A DNA stretch of 29,258 bases from CAVQGZ01 sp964356295 (GTDB taxonomy: Bacteria; Actinomycetota; Actinomycetes; Jiangellales; Jiangellaceae): positions 1-29,258 of the forward strand of contig CAYHHE010000027.1 in the NCBI GenBank assembly GCA_964356295.1, written 5' to 3'. Position 1 is the first letter of the stretch, and every line of letters begins with the position of its first letter. Below are positions 15,354-23,780 of the stretch, in pieces. The notes under the pieces were generated by a model. It was not told where the DNA came from, ran no database searches, and worked only from the letters and a program-made list of their open reading frames with translations. The position numbers and the translations under genes are program-made.

Positions 15354-18300
15354 CGGATGATCTCCGCATCGCAGGTTGCCTTCACCCGGTCGATCCGTTT
15401 CTGAAGCTCGGGTGTGATCTCGACGGACTCCACGGCCCCCGGGATCATCTCGGCGACCGGCCGGGCCGCGCCGTCGATGACCTTCGTGACCTTCTGGAAG
15501 AACTGCGGCAGCTCCTGGTAGCAGGTGCCGCAGTCGGTGCACAACGGCTCGTCCGCCGGGGCGAGGTACACCGGCGCGTCGACCACGGCGGTGCCGGCCG
15601 ACGCCGTCGACGGCGTGGCCGCCGTCGGGGCAGCCGTCGGCTTGACGCCGGTCGAGAAGGAGCCGCCGAGGCCGACGGGCGCCTTGCTGGACGAGGCGAG
15701 CTCGGACATGGCCCGGGCGATCTCGTCGAGGGAGTTCTCCCGGCTGTGCATGGCCTCCTCGTAGCGGGCCCGCAGGGACTCGAAGTCCGCGCGGTGCAGC
15801 GAGGTCAGCTGGGCCTCGTGGACCCCGGACAGGTACTGAAGGGTCTGCCAGTACCGCCGACGGTCCTCGACCAGCGCAACGATGTCGCTCGAGCAGGCGA
15901 CCTTGATCAGCTGCCGGTCGTCGTCGGTCGCGTACACGAACGGCACCTTGTCCCCGCGGTCGGCCTTGGCCAGCTCCGCGTACTCGTCGATGGGGACGGC
16001 GCGGTCGTCTTCCTCCGGGCCGAGCCTGCGGAACTGCTTCTTGAACCGCGTCTCGCCGAGGGCGAACTCGGCCGGGGTCAGCGGCGTGGTCAGCAGCGCG
16101 ACCTTGCCGTTCTCGTCGAGGTACTCCAGGGTGCTGGTCGTCCAGGTCTTGTCCGTGTCGGGGTTCCCGTCGAGGGAGAACCAGTCGTGCAGCGTCCTGC
16201 CGCGCCGCGGGTCGTGGACGAACAGCGGGTGCATCCGGCTCTCCACCGCCAGACGCGCGCGGGCGTTCGACGACGACTCGGACACGCCGTGCTCGGAGCC
16301 GCATGGTGTGTAGACGTCCATCAGGGCCGGTGCCTGGTACTCCAGGTACTCCATCGTCGCCTTGAGGAAGTGGCCGTGCAGCGCGGTGCTCGTCGAGCAG
16401 ACGAACACGTTGGGATGGAACGACGCCAGCAGGCCGAGCTCCTTGCGTGACTCGTGCTTGCCGTGGTGGGCACCCCCGAAACGGGCCAGGTCGGAGTCCT
16501 GCCCGGTGAAGCTCGAGGTGGACGCCTGGCCGCCGGTGTTGGAGTAGGCGCCGGAGTTGAGCACGAGCACCTTGATCGGGGTGTCGCTGGCCAGCACCCG
16601 GGACAGTGCACCGAACCCGATGTCGTAGGTCGCGCCGTCCCCACCGACGGTCATCACCGTGGGCAGCAGGGCTATCTCCTCAGGGGTGAACTCCGCCCAG
16701 GACAGCCGGCGCAGCTCCTGGTCGTGCATCGATGCGTCGTAGGCGTCGTCCAGCTCGAGCCGTGCCGTCCGCAGGGCGCGGATGTCGGTGACCGCCTGGG
16801 CAGAGATCCCCTCGAAGATGCCCTTGGCCAAGGGCTGGGTGTCCTGGAACAGGCTGTTCACCCAGGGGTCGAGGTAGGAGTTGAACGGCATGGTCGAGGC
16901 GTACACGCTGCTGCAGCCAGTGGCGTTGGCGACAACCGTGGAGGCAGGGCCGTTCCCGGTTGGCCCGCTCTCGTACAGGTACAGCCGCGTCTCCAGGGTC
17001 GGGATGATCGAGGCGATCCGCTCCCGCCGCTCGCTGTCCCCGTCAACGGTGGCGAGCTTGTCCTGCAGGCCGATGAGGAGCTCGTCCAGCTCCTTGAGGT
17101 GGGTGCGGCGTCGCTCGTCGCCGATGGCGTGACTGGTCGCCATCACCAGCCGGATCGCAGTGACCTCGCCGCAGCCGCGGCAGGCACCGTGGCCACCGGT
17201 GGTGGCGTAGAAGTTGGGGTGGTCCAGCAGCATGCGCTTGAGGTCGCCGTCCAGCGACGTCGAACCCTCGAGGAACCGCCGTGGCGTGTTCGGCAGCGCG
17301 GTCATGAAGTCGAAGGTCTGCTGCAGCGAGTCCAGCACGTTCGCGTCCTGGGCCAGCGGCGTCAGCGCGCCCGGGCCGCACACCTCGATGCACTCCAGGC
17401 ATCCGGTGCACTTCCACGGGTCCACCGTGGCCGCGAACAGCCCACCCGCACCGGGGGTGTCGCTCTCCATCGCGTCGAAGAACGGGCGGGTGCGAGCCAC
17501 AGGGTAGGTCGCGAGCGTCTCGACCAGCGCCTCGAGGTTGCGCGTCACTGTGGGCTGGTCGACGTCCAGGCCCTTGCCCACCTCGGCGACGACCTCGTGG
17601 AACGGACGCGGTGTCTTGTCCTGGCGGTAGGCACCACGGACCCGCTCGGCGATCGTGTAGACCAGGCTGCGCAGGGCGTCGCGCTGCGGCTCGGTGACGT
17701 TCAACCGCCTGATGCCGGTCAGCAGCAGGTCGTGGATCTCGTGGACGGTCGTGGGGATGGCGGCGTCCGGGCAGACCAGCGTGCACTCCAGGCAACCGGT
17801 GCACAGGTCGTGGTGGAACTCCGGGACGGTGAGCCGGAACATGCCCTTGTCCTTGGCGGCCGCAGAGCCCGCCGGCATGAACAGGCCGATGCCGGGGAGC
17901 ACCGGCGCCTCGCCGATGGTGCCCTCGCGGAACGGCCGCGCGACGATGTCCTCGTAGTACCCCGGGTCGAACAGCGCGCTGGCCCCTGTGGACGTCCCGC
18001 ACATGCTCGCCGACACAGCAGGAGTGAGCACGACGTGGGGCCGCACCGACTCCTCGTCGATGGCGACGAACTCCGGCGCGTCATAGGCCACGATCTGGGT
18101 GGCCTCCATCCCCTCGTGGATGACGGCCATGTTGGCCTCGACGACGGCCTCGCCCTTCGTCCCGAACTTCTTGACGATCTGGGCGCGCACCTTGTCGCGG
18201 ATGGTCTCGGGGGTGGCACCTTGGGTGATGCGGTCGACGTGACCGGCAACCGCGCCGATGAAGGCGATCCCCATCATCCTCAGCTCGAGCTCGGGGATGG

Positions 18301-20353
18301 GGGCGTGGCGCTTGGCCACGCTGAAGGCGTCGACGACGAGGAAGTGGATCTTCCGCTCTCGGATCGTGCGACGGGCATACTTCGGCAGGCTGCGCCACAC
18401 CTCTTCCGGGGAGAGGCTGGACTGCAGGATGAACGTGCCGTGCTCGACGAGGCCCCTCAGTGGGTTGGTGTGGTGGAACGCCTGGTGGTCCGGTGACACC
18501 ACGATCTCGACGTCCTCGAGCTCGGCGTTGGTGAGCAGCACGGGTTCGGGACTGAGCGTGATGTAGTAGTTGGTCGGCGCGCCGCTCTTCTCCGAGCCGT
18601 ACTTCGGTGCCGACTTCGAGTGCATGCCGAGTACGCCGGCCAGGACGTCGGTGAGCAGCTTGCCCGTCGCGATGGTGCCGTAGCCCCCGACCGAGTGGAA
18701 GCGGATGCGCATCGCCGACGGTGGCAGGAGCACCGGGTTGGGTTCGGTCTCCAGCGCCATCAGCTCGGTCTCGGGGTAGGCCTCCCGCAGCTTGGCCTGG
18801 ATCTCGGCCATCGCCGGCGACGGGTTCTTGCTGAAGAACTGTGACCCCAGGTAGATCAGCGGGGCGCTCGTGCCCTGCCCCGGCTCGCTCATGTTCTTGA
18901 ACGCGGCCACGATGTGGCGTGGCTGCACGTCGTGCCCACCGAGGCCGAAGATCGCTGTCGTGAGGCGCGGGACGGACTCGAGCACGGGCAGGTGCTCGTA
19001 CTGCATTCCGTCGGCGTTGGCGCGGGCCCTGAACAGGGCCTGAGTCACCAGGCTGGTCAGCGCGGTCTGGTCCGAGCGCTCGAGGATGGTGACGGCCTTG
19101 GCGCCGGAGATGGCCTCGACGAGCTCGGCCTCCGGGAACGGCTGGAGCAGCTTGACCGACACGACACCGACCTTCAGCCCCTGCTCCCGCAGGTACGGCA
19201 GGACCGCGCGCACGTCGTCGGTGATCGAGCCGAGGCCGACCATGACGAAGTCGGCGTCCTCGCAGTCGTAGGCGTGCACCGGGGAGTAGGTGCGCCCGGC
19301 GAGCGCTGAGTACTCCGCCATCGCCTGGCGGACCAGGGACGGGACGGCGTTGGCGAAGTGGGTGCGGTGGTCGACCGAACCGGCCTGGAAGTCCGGCTGG
19401 TTCTGCACCGGCCCGGTCAGGCCCGGGTTGTGCACGTCGACGAGGGCAGGGACCATCTGGCGCGTGCCCTTCTCGAGGGCGTTGAGCCACTGGCGTCGCC
19501 ACTGCCCGTGCAGCTCCTCGGGCACCCACGCCACGGTCTGGGCAATGAGCTCGCCGGCGTTGTCCTGCTCCACGGCCTCGGCGGAGGAGTCCAGGAACGA
19601 CGTCAGCGCCGCGAGGTCGTCCGGCCTGAAGTCGTCCCGGTGCCGGTCCAGGTACTGCTTGAGCTGGAACACGCGGCCCTTGGCGCCGAAGAGCACCTCC
19701 TGCGCGACGGTCGGGCAGGCGATCCGGCCGGCCGGGTCACCGAGGTACTCGCGTAGCAGCTCAGGCTCGGGCATGAGCGCCTCGCTGAGCATGTGGCTGG
19801 TGGAGAAGCCGTCCATCGCGTTGGCGACCGGGATGAGCGACAGAGCGGAGCTGCGGTAGGCGATCGCCGCGAGGTCCGCCGCCTCCTGGGGGTTGGAGCC
19901 GAACAGGATCGTGTACCCGGCCGACAGCAGGGCGTAGACGTCGTCGTGGCCGGCCATCACGTTCAGCGAGTGCTTGGACACCACCCGCGCCGCGACCTGC
20001 AGCACGAAGCCGCCGATCTTCTTGCCGACGGTGACGTAGTGCGACTCCAGCGCGTACAGGATCCCTTGGCTGGAGGAGGCGTTGGAGATGAACTGGCCAC
20101 CGGTCAGGGCCGCGCCCAGTGCGCCGCTCTGCGCCGAGTGCTCACCCTCGGGCTCGAAGAAGAACGGATGCTTGCCCCACACGTTGACGCCACCCTCGGC
20201 CCGGGCCGCCTCGTAGAGCTCGGAGATCTCCGTCGAGGGGGTGATCGGGTACCCGATGACACCTCCGCACACATGCTTCATGACGTGGGCGAGAGCGCCG
20301 TTCCCGTGGATGACGCTGGGGACGCCGGGGTAGGTGGGCTGCTGAGTGGTCAT
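15350..20353 (-). CDS. Pyruvate:ferredoxin (2-oxoacid:acceptor) oxidoreductase with C-terminal ferredoxin-like extension
   Basis: Expected reaction: 2-oxoacid (pyruvate most likely) + CoA to acyl-CoA + CO2, electrons to ferredoxin; TPP-dependent, cytosolic. Seen over 1667 residues: pyrimidine-binding domain with GYPITPSTEI (~33); domain II (~290-520); gamma domain from ~545 (GGYGTIATGKLL); two 4Fe-4S motifs CTGCLECTLVCP (C851-C861) and CTGCLECIEVCG (C982-C992); TPP domain with GACRGCGEV (C1058, C1061) and GGDGATYDIGFG (Asp1239) then NSGAYSNTGGQ; then an Ala/Pro/Thr linker and a third module CTDCGTCYQELPQFF (C1605, C1608, C1611) plus Cys1661. The usual single-chain enzyme is ~1170-1200 residues, so this is ~470 longer. 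ATG 20353 is preferred to in-frame ATG 20398, whose extra codons are rich in A/T-ending codons. The 3' end overlaps the Nfn-like gene. Substrate specificity is inferred. Confidence 0.9.
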   Translation of the reverse strand: MTTQQPTYPGVPSVIHGNGALAHVMKHVCGGVIGYPITPSTEISELYEAARAEGGVNVWGKHPFFFEPEGEHSAQSGALGAALTGGQFISNASSSQGILYALESHYVTVGKKIGGFVLQVAARVVSKHSLNVMAGHDDVYALLSAGYTILFGSNPQEAADLAAIAYRSSALSLIPVANAMDGFSTSHMLSEALMPEPELLREYLGDPAGRIACPTVAQEVLFGAKGRVFQLKQYLDRHRDDFRPDDLAALTSFLDSSAEAVEQDNAGELIAQTVAWVPEELHGQWRRQWLNALEKGTRQMVPALVDVHNPGLTGPVQNQPDFQAGSVDHRTHFANAVPSLVRQAMAEYSALAGRTYSPVHAYDCEDADFVMVGLGSITDDVRAVLPYLREQGLKVGVVSVKLLQPFPEAELVEAISGAKAVTILERSDQTALTSLVTQALFRARANADGMQYEHLPVLESVPRLTTAIFGLGGHDVQPRHIVAAFKNMSEPGQGTSAPLIYLGSQFFSKNPSPAMAEIQAKLREAYPETELMALETEPNPVLLPPSAMRIRFHSVGGYGTIATGKLLTDVLAGVLGMHSKSAPKYGSEKSGAPTNYYITLSPEPVLLTNAELEDVEIVVSPDHQAFHHTNPLRGLVEHGTFILQSSLSPEEVWRSLPKYARRTIRERKIHFLVVDAFSVAKRHAPIPELELRMMGIAFIGAVAGHVDRITQGATPETIRDKVRAQIVKKFGTKGEAVVEANMAVIHEGMEATQIVAYDAPEFVAIDEESVRPHVVLTPAVSASMCGTSTGASALFDPGYYEDIVARPFREGTIGEAPVLPGIGLFMPAGSAAAKDKGMFRLTVPEFHHDLCTGCLECTLVCPDAAIPTTVHEIHDLLLTGIRRLNVTEPQRDALRSLVYTIAERVRGAYRQDKTPRPFHEVVAEVGKGLDVDQPTVTRNLEALVETLATYPVARTRPFFDAMESDTPGAGGLFAATVDPWKCTGCLECIEVCGPGALTPLAQDANVLDSLQQTFDFMTALPNTPRRFLEGSTSLDGDLKRMLLDHPNFYATTGGHGACRGCGEVTAIRLVMATSHAIGDERRRTHLKELDELLIGLQDKLATVDGDSERRERIASIIPTLETRLYLYESGPTGNGPASTVVANATGCSSVYASTMPFNSYLDPWVNSLFQDTQPLAKGIFEGISAQAVTDIRALRTARLELDDAYDASMHDQELRRLSWAEFTPEEIALLPTVMTVGGDGATYDIGFGALSRVLASDTPIKVLVLNSGAYSNTGGQASTSSFTGQDSDLARFGGAHHGKHESRKELGLLASFHPNVFVCSTSTALHGHFLKATMEYLEYQAPALMDVYTPCGSEHGVSESSSNARARLAVESRMHPLFVHDPRRGRTLHDWFSLDGNPDTDKTWTTSTLEYLDENGKVALLTTPLTPAEFALGETRFKKQFRRLGPEEDDRAVPIDEYAELAKADRGDKVPFVYATDDDRQLIKVACSSDIVALVEDRRRYWQTLQYLSGVHEAQLTSLHRADFESLRARYEEAMHSRENSLDEIARAMSELASSSKAPVGLGGSFSTGVKPTAAPTAATPSTASAGTAVVDAPVYLAPADEPLCTDCGTCYQELPQFFQKVTKVIDGAARPVAEMIPGAVESVEITPELQKRIDRVKATCDAEIIR

Positions 20354-20759
20354 CGGGCCTGTCCAGTGATGCGAGGCGGAAGAGACAGAGGCTGACATGC
20401 TGCGTGGAGCCCCGTCGCTGCCCTGGCGGCACCGACGGCAAGGAACCGGGGCGGACTGTCCTGAGGCTCGGTCACTGTGATCCTCCCGTCCACGTCAGCC
20501 GCGGCCAGCGTATCTCCCGTACGTCCTGTACGGAATGGCCAGCGTAGGTGGCCCGGGGTCCATCGGGCGGGCCGATCGTCCCGTCCGGGCCCACCGAACG
20601 GCCCAGTGCCGGGCCTCCCGCTGAGCAGGCCCGTCAAGCCGCTCTCACACGCTACGCGCTGGCCCCCTGACCTGCAAGGATGCTACGGCAACTCTCTCAT
20701 TCGCAAAGTAACTTGCTAGACGAGAGTGAGTGGTTCGTCACACCTGCCCGCTGCGTCGT
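20354..20759 (-). promoter_or_regulatory. Leader/promoter region of the PFOR-Nfn unit with two candidate operators
   Basis: About 400 bp without a convincing gene, the longest leader of the central region. Seen: a perfect inverted repeat CCGTAC-GTCCT-GTACGG at 20517-20533, and an A/T-rich near-palindrome GCAAAGTAACTTGC at 20703-20716 that stands out from the GC-rich surroundings. On the minus strand TTGCGA and TAGCAT (15-bp spacing) could form a poor promoter. Both repeats could bind a redox- or oxygen-responsive regulator; neither matches a Rex, FNR or NsrR consensus that I can identify. Confidence 0.4.
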
Positions 20760-20915
20760 TCAGGACGGGTGCTCGTGGCCCTTGAAGATGATCTTGACCA
20801 TGCGCAGGTTGATGGCCGCGAACCGGTAGACCTGCGTGGGCACGCTCGTGCGGCTGCGGACTGTCTTGTCCGTGGGCAACGGGGCGTCGGCAATGGTCTC
20901 GTTGATGTCTGTCAC
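20760..20915 (-). CDS. Small 51-residue protein, unknown, adjacent to the SQR-like gene
   Basis: I do not recognise it. Seen: GTG 20915 with AGGAG 9 nt upstream, then 51 residues: an acidic N-terminus (TDINETIADA), a middle with Arg/Ser (VRSRTSVPTQ) and a C-terminal half VYRFAAINLRMVKIIFKGH that could form an amphipathic, membrane-binding helix. It starts 50 bp after the stop of the SQR-like flavoprotein on the same strand, which suggests cotranscription. A small partner or membrane-anchor peptide for a quinone-reducing flavoprotein is a reasonable guess. Third codon positions are GC-rich in most of the frame, supporting real coding. Confidence 0.6.
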   Translation of the reverse strand: MTDINETIADAPLPTDKTVRSRTSVPTQVYRFAAINLRMVKIIFKGHEHPS

Positions 20916-20965
20916 CGGTAGGTGCTCCTGGGTGGTCGGGTCACGGTGGGTGCGGACGGCCGGTG

Positions 20966-22426
20966 CTACTCCGGGATGAGGAACCAACCCGGCCGAGCCT
21001 TGGCCTTGTGCAGGAACAGGTAGTGCAGCATCGTCTTGGTCCAGTGCCCAGCCAGGCCGATCTCACCGTAGGTGTCCTTGAGGCTGCGCCCCGTCCCGGG
21101 GTACCTCTGGTAGTCGGGGACGACCGGGTACATCGTCATGGCGGCCGCGGTCCCGTGCTGCCACCCGGTGCCCGCGGATGCGATGCACGCGGCACCCATG
21201 TGCGCCATGGAGGCGGTGTGCACCTTCGCCGAGGACGGATGCTTGATCATGTCGACGATGCTCTCGGCGGCGACACGGCCCATGATTCCCGACGGCATGC
21301 CGGTGCGTGGCGGCGCCGGCGCGATCACCGTTCCGTTGAGGCTGGTACGGGGCCGGGAGATGGGGTGTGGCGGGGCGAACGCGATGCCGACCGCGAAGAC
21401 GTTGGGGCAGGCAGGCGACCGGTAGGTCTTCGGCCAGTCCGAGGCGCGCCACTGCTCGTACGGCTTCTGCGTGTAGTCGGCGTCCACCTTCATGAAGCCG
21501 CTCGGCGCGAACACCGTGGCGGTGATGTCGTTCCCCTGCGCGTCGAAGGCCGTCATGTCGGCCCCCCGGAACGGCGGGAGCAGCATGGCGAAGTCGTAGC
21601 GCAGGGTGTGGCGGCTGCCGTCCAGCTGCTCGTAGTGGATGACCCCAGGCTCGATGCCCTCCACGTGCGCCTGGACGATGGCGCGAACCCCACGCTCCCG
21701 GAACAACGACTCGGTCCACGTCTTGCTCGTCGTCTGGAACCCTTGCTGGGTGAACGTCATGCCGCCGACGCCGAAGTCGCCCAGGACGTACTCGTTGGTC
21801 AGGTAGACCACGTCGGCGAGGTCGCGCACCCCCGCCTGGCGAAGCTCGTGCTCGACGTTGAAGACGTACTCGAACGCCGCTCCCTCGCAGGTGCACATGC
21901 CGTGGCCGACTCCGACGACGAGCGTCTGCGGCTGGCCCTGCTTGAGTCTCTCGATCACCTTGGTGAGCTCGGCGGCAGCCTCGGTCGCGTGCGCTGCCGT
22001 GCACACCGACACGGTGTGCCCCGCCGGGCCCAGCCCAGGCGTGGCGGCGAAGTTCAGCTTGGGTCCGGTGGCGTTGACCAGGTAGTCGTACTCGAGCTGG
22101 AGGGAGTCACCCGCGCTGGAGGGATGGGTGGAGACGACGTCGACGAACCCGCGCGCGTGCTGGGCGTCTCCCTCCGGATGGATCGCGACCGCCCTGGCCT
22201 GATGGAACTCGATCCCCTTGCGCGCGTAGACCGGCGCCAGCGGGAAGGTGACCTGCTTGCCGGTCATGGTGCCGACACCGACCCAGATGTTGGAGGGGAT
22301 CCAGTTCCAGTGGGAGTTGGGAGACACGACGACGACGTCGTGGGTGCTCCGGTCGAGCTTGCGGCGCAGGTGCAGCGCCGCCGTGTGCCCGGAGATGCCA
22401 GCGCCCAGGACAACGACACGTGCCAT
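20966..22426 (-). CDS. Sulfide:quinone oxidoreductase-like FAD flavoprotein
   Basis: Family role: membrane-associated two-dinucleotide-fold flavoprotein that oxidises sulfide to sulfane sulfur and passes electrons to quinone. Seen: 486 residues, FAD motif VVVLGAGISG at the N-terminus, a PSNIWVGVG block, VVGVGHGMCTCEG with Cys178 and Cys180, the NVFAVGIAFAPP segment near the second FAD contact, and Cys414 in GAACIASAG. The paired-cysteine arrangement fits the SQR family better than type II NADH dehydrogenase. ATG 22426 has GGAGG 8 nt upstream. The open frame continues upstream to 23128, but that part is antisense-frame sequence of the deaminase gene. Followed on the same strand by the 51-residue gene. 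It could serve sulfide detoxification, or reduce another sulfur species; flavocytochrome c-like activity cannot be excluded. Confidence 0.8.
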   Translation of the reverse strand: MARVVVLGAGISGHTAALHLRRKLDRSTHDVVVVSPNSHWNWIPSNIWVGVGTMTGKQVTFPLAPVYARKGIEFHQARAVAIHPEGDAQHARGFVDVVSTHPSSAGDSLQLEYDYLVNATGPKLNFAATPGLGPAGHTVSVCTAAHATEAAAELTKVIERLKQGQPQTLVVGVGHGMCTCEGAAFEYVFNVEHELRQAGVRDLADVVYLTNEYVLGDFGVGGMTFTQQGFQTTSKTWTESLFRERGVRAIVQAHVEGIEPGVIHYEQLDGSRHTLRYDFAMLLPPFRGADMTAFDAQGNDITATVFAPSGFMKVDADYTQKPYEQWRASDWPKTYRSPACPNVFAVGIAFAPPHPISRPRTSLNGTVIAPAPPRTGMPSGIMGRVAAESIVDMIKHPSSAKVHTASMAHMGAACIASAGTGWQHGTAAAMTMYPVVPDYQRYPGTGRSLKDTYGEIGLAGHWTKTMLHYLFLHKAKARPGWFLIPE

Positions 22427-22515
22427 GCAGAGACCTCCGTGACAGGATCGGGGGCCCACGGTAGGCAACCGTGACGGCGGTCCCCAGGGACCAAGTGCCC
22501 GGACTCCAGACGATG

Positions 22516-23592
22516 TCAGGCCACGCTCGGCCGGGGCATCGACGCGCAGCGTCGCAGCTGCGCGAGTAGCTCGCGTCGACGGCTGTCGTCCAGCACGGCC
22601 GCCTCGACGGCATTGCCGGCCAGCTGGAGGACCTCGTCCGGTCCCAGCTCGAGCGACTCGACAGTCCGTGTGAGCACGTCGCCGATGTACCCACCGAAGT
22701 AGGCGGGGTCGTCGGAGTTGACGGTCACCACGAGGCCGCGCTCGAGCATCCGCCGCAGGTTGTGGTGCGCAAGGTCGGGGAAGACCCTCAGCCGCACGTT
22801 GGACAGCGGGCAGACGGTCAGCGGCACCCGGTCGCGAACCAGGCGCTCCACGAGCGCCTCGTCCTCCAAGCACCGAACCCCGTGGTCGATTCGGCGTACC
22901 CCCAGCTCGAGGGCCTGCCAGATGTAGTCGGGCGGACCCTCCTCCCCCGCGTGCGCGACCGCCCAGAACCCGTGCCGGTGGGCGGCGGCGAAGACACGGG
23001 AGAACTTGCCAGGCGGGTTGCCGACCTCGCTGGAGTCCAGGCCGACACCGTGGATGCGATCCCGATGAGGCAGTGCCTGCTCGAGGGTGTCGAAGGCATC
23101 GGCCTCGCTTCGGTGCCGCAGGAAGCACATGATGAGCTCGCAGGAGATCCCGAGGTTGTCACGCCCCACGTGCTCGAGGGCGCCGCTGATCCCGTCGACG
23201 ACGTCGGCGAAGGCGATCCCTCGGGACGTGTGGCTCTGCGGGTCGAAGAAGACCTCGACGTGGCGCACCCCGTCGCGATGGACCCGGGTCAGGTATGCCT
23301 GCGTGAGGTCGAAGAAGTCCTGCCGGGTCTGAAGCACCTGGGTCTGCTCGTAGTAGAGGTCGAGGAAGGACTGCAGGTCATCGAAGGCGAGTGCACGGTG
23401 CACCTGTGCGACGTCGTGGAACCGCGTGTGCACACCGTTGCGCCTGGCCAGGCTCAGCATCAGCTCGGCCTCCAGGGTGCCCTCGACGTGCACGTGGAGC
23501 TCCACCTTCGGCAGCCGACGGACGAGGTCCAGAGCGTCGGTCACTGTGGCCGAGCGCGCGACGGCGAGCACGGCATCCGCATCGGGCGCCAT
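22516..23592 (-). CDS. Adenine deaminase, type 2 (adenosine/adenine deaminase family)
   Basis: Deaminates adenine to hypoxanthine (EC 3.5.4.2) in purine salvage. Seen: 358 residues with Zn ligands His33 and His35 (ELHVHVEGTLE), His214 and proton donor Glu217 (VAHAGEEGPP), His237 (RIDHGV) and Asp294/Asp295 (NSDDPAYFGGY). The blocks FDDLQSFLDLYYEQ, EVFFDPQSHT and GLDSSEVGNPP are those of the fungal Aah1/bacterial type 2 adenine deaminases rather than classical adenosine deaminases, so many databases would call it adenosine deaminase. ATG 23592 has GGAGG 4 nt upstream, nearly the same leader (ACGGAGGTCTC) as the SQR-like gene 90 bp downstream. Adenosine deaminase activity remains the main alternative. 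Confidence 0.9.
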   Translation of the reverse strand: MAPDADAVLAVARSATVTDALDLVRRLPKVELHVHVEGTLEAELMLSLARRNGVHTRFHDVAQVHRALAFDDLQSFLDLYYEQTQVLQTRQDFFDLTQAYLTRVHRDGVRHVEVFFDPQSHTSRGIAFADVVDGISGALEHVGRDNLGISCELIMCFLRHRSEADAFDTLEQALPHRDRIHGVGLDSSEVGNPPGKFSRVFAAAHRHGFWAVAHAGEEGPPDYIWQALELGVRRIDHGVRCLEDEALVERLVRDRVPLTVCPLSNVRLRVFPDLAHHNLRRMLERGLVVTVNSDDPAYFGGYIGDVLTRTVESLELGPDEVLQLAGNAVEAAVLDDSRRRELLAQLRRCASMPRPSVA

Positions 23593-23650
23593 GAGACCTC
23601 CGTCCCCCGGTCCCGGCCGCCGGACCGGCCCGGACGCCGACCCTCGGTCG

Positions 23651-23676
23651 GACCCTGGCCTCCCCCATCCAGGGTC
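23651..23676 (-). terminator. Hairpin between the zinc-ribbon gene and the deaminase
   Basis: Seen: GACCCTGG (23651-23658) and CCAGGGTC (23669-23676), perfect 8-bp arms with a 10-nt loop; a second short perfect inverted repeat, CCGACC-CTC-GGTCGG, abuts it at 23637-23651. They lie in the 188 bp between the small zinc-ribbon gene and the deaminase start, so they may end the upstream unit or regulate the deaminase. Confidence 0.35.
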
Positions 23677-23780
23677 ACTCTGCAGCCCCGAAGCCACGAG
23701 GGACTAACGACCCGGGCAGGGTCGCCGACGCCTCCTCGCGCCGCACTGCGGCGGCCAACCGGGCCATCCTCCCGGCTCCG

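Noticed and set aside
11460..15404. Long plus-strand open frame of ~1300 codons across the aldolase and opposite the Nfn-like gene
   Set aside because: It overlaps the firmly identified aldolase in another frame and the Nfn-like gene on the opposite strand; composition is Arg/Gly/Asp/Val-rich with no domain, a GC-driven shadow.
12501..16304. Extension of the Nfn-like protein upstream to ~1267 residues
   Set aside because: The extra part is the PFOR gene read in the wrong frame; ATG 15353 with the ATGA overlap is the natural start.
20966..22426. Type II NADH dehydrogenase
   Set aside because: C178/C180 and C414 and the overall motif pattern match the SQR-like family better.
20966..23128. N-terminal extension of the SQR-like protein to ~720 residues
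   Set aside because: The extension lies in an alternate frame of the deaminase gene; ATG 22426 has a good ribosome binding site and the FAD motif follows immediately.
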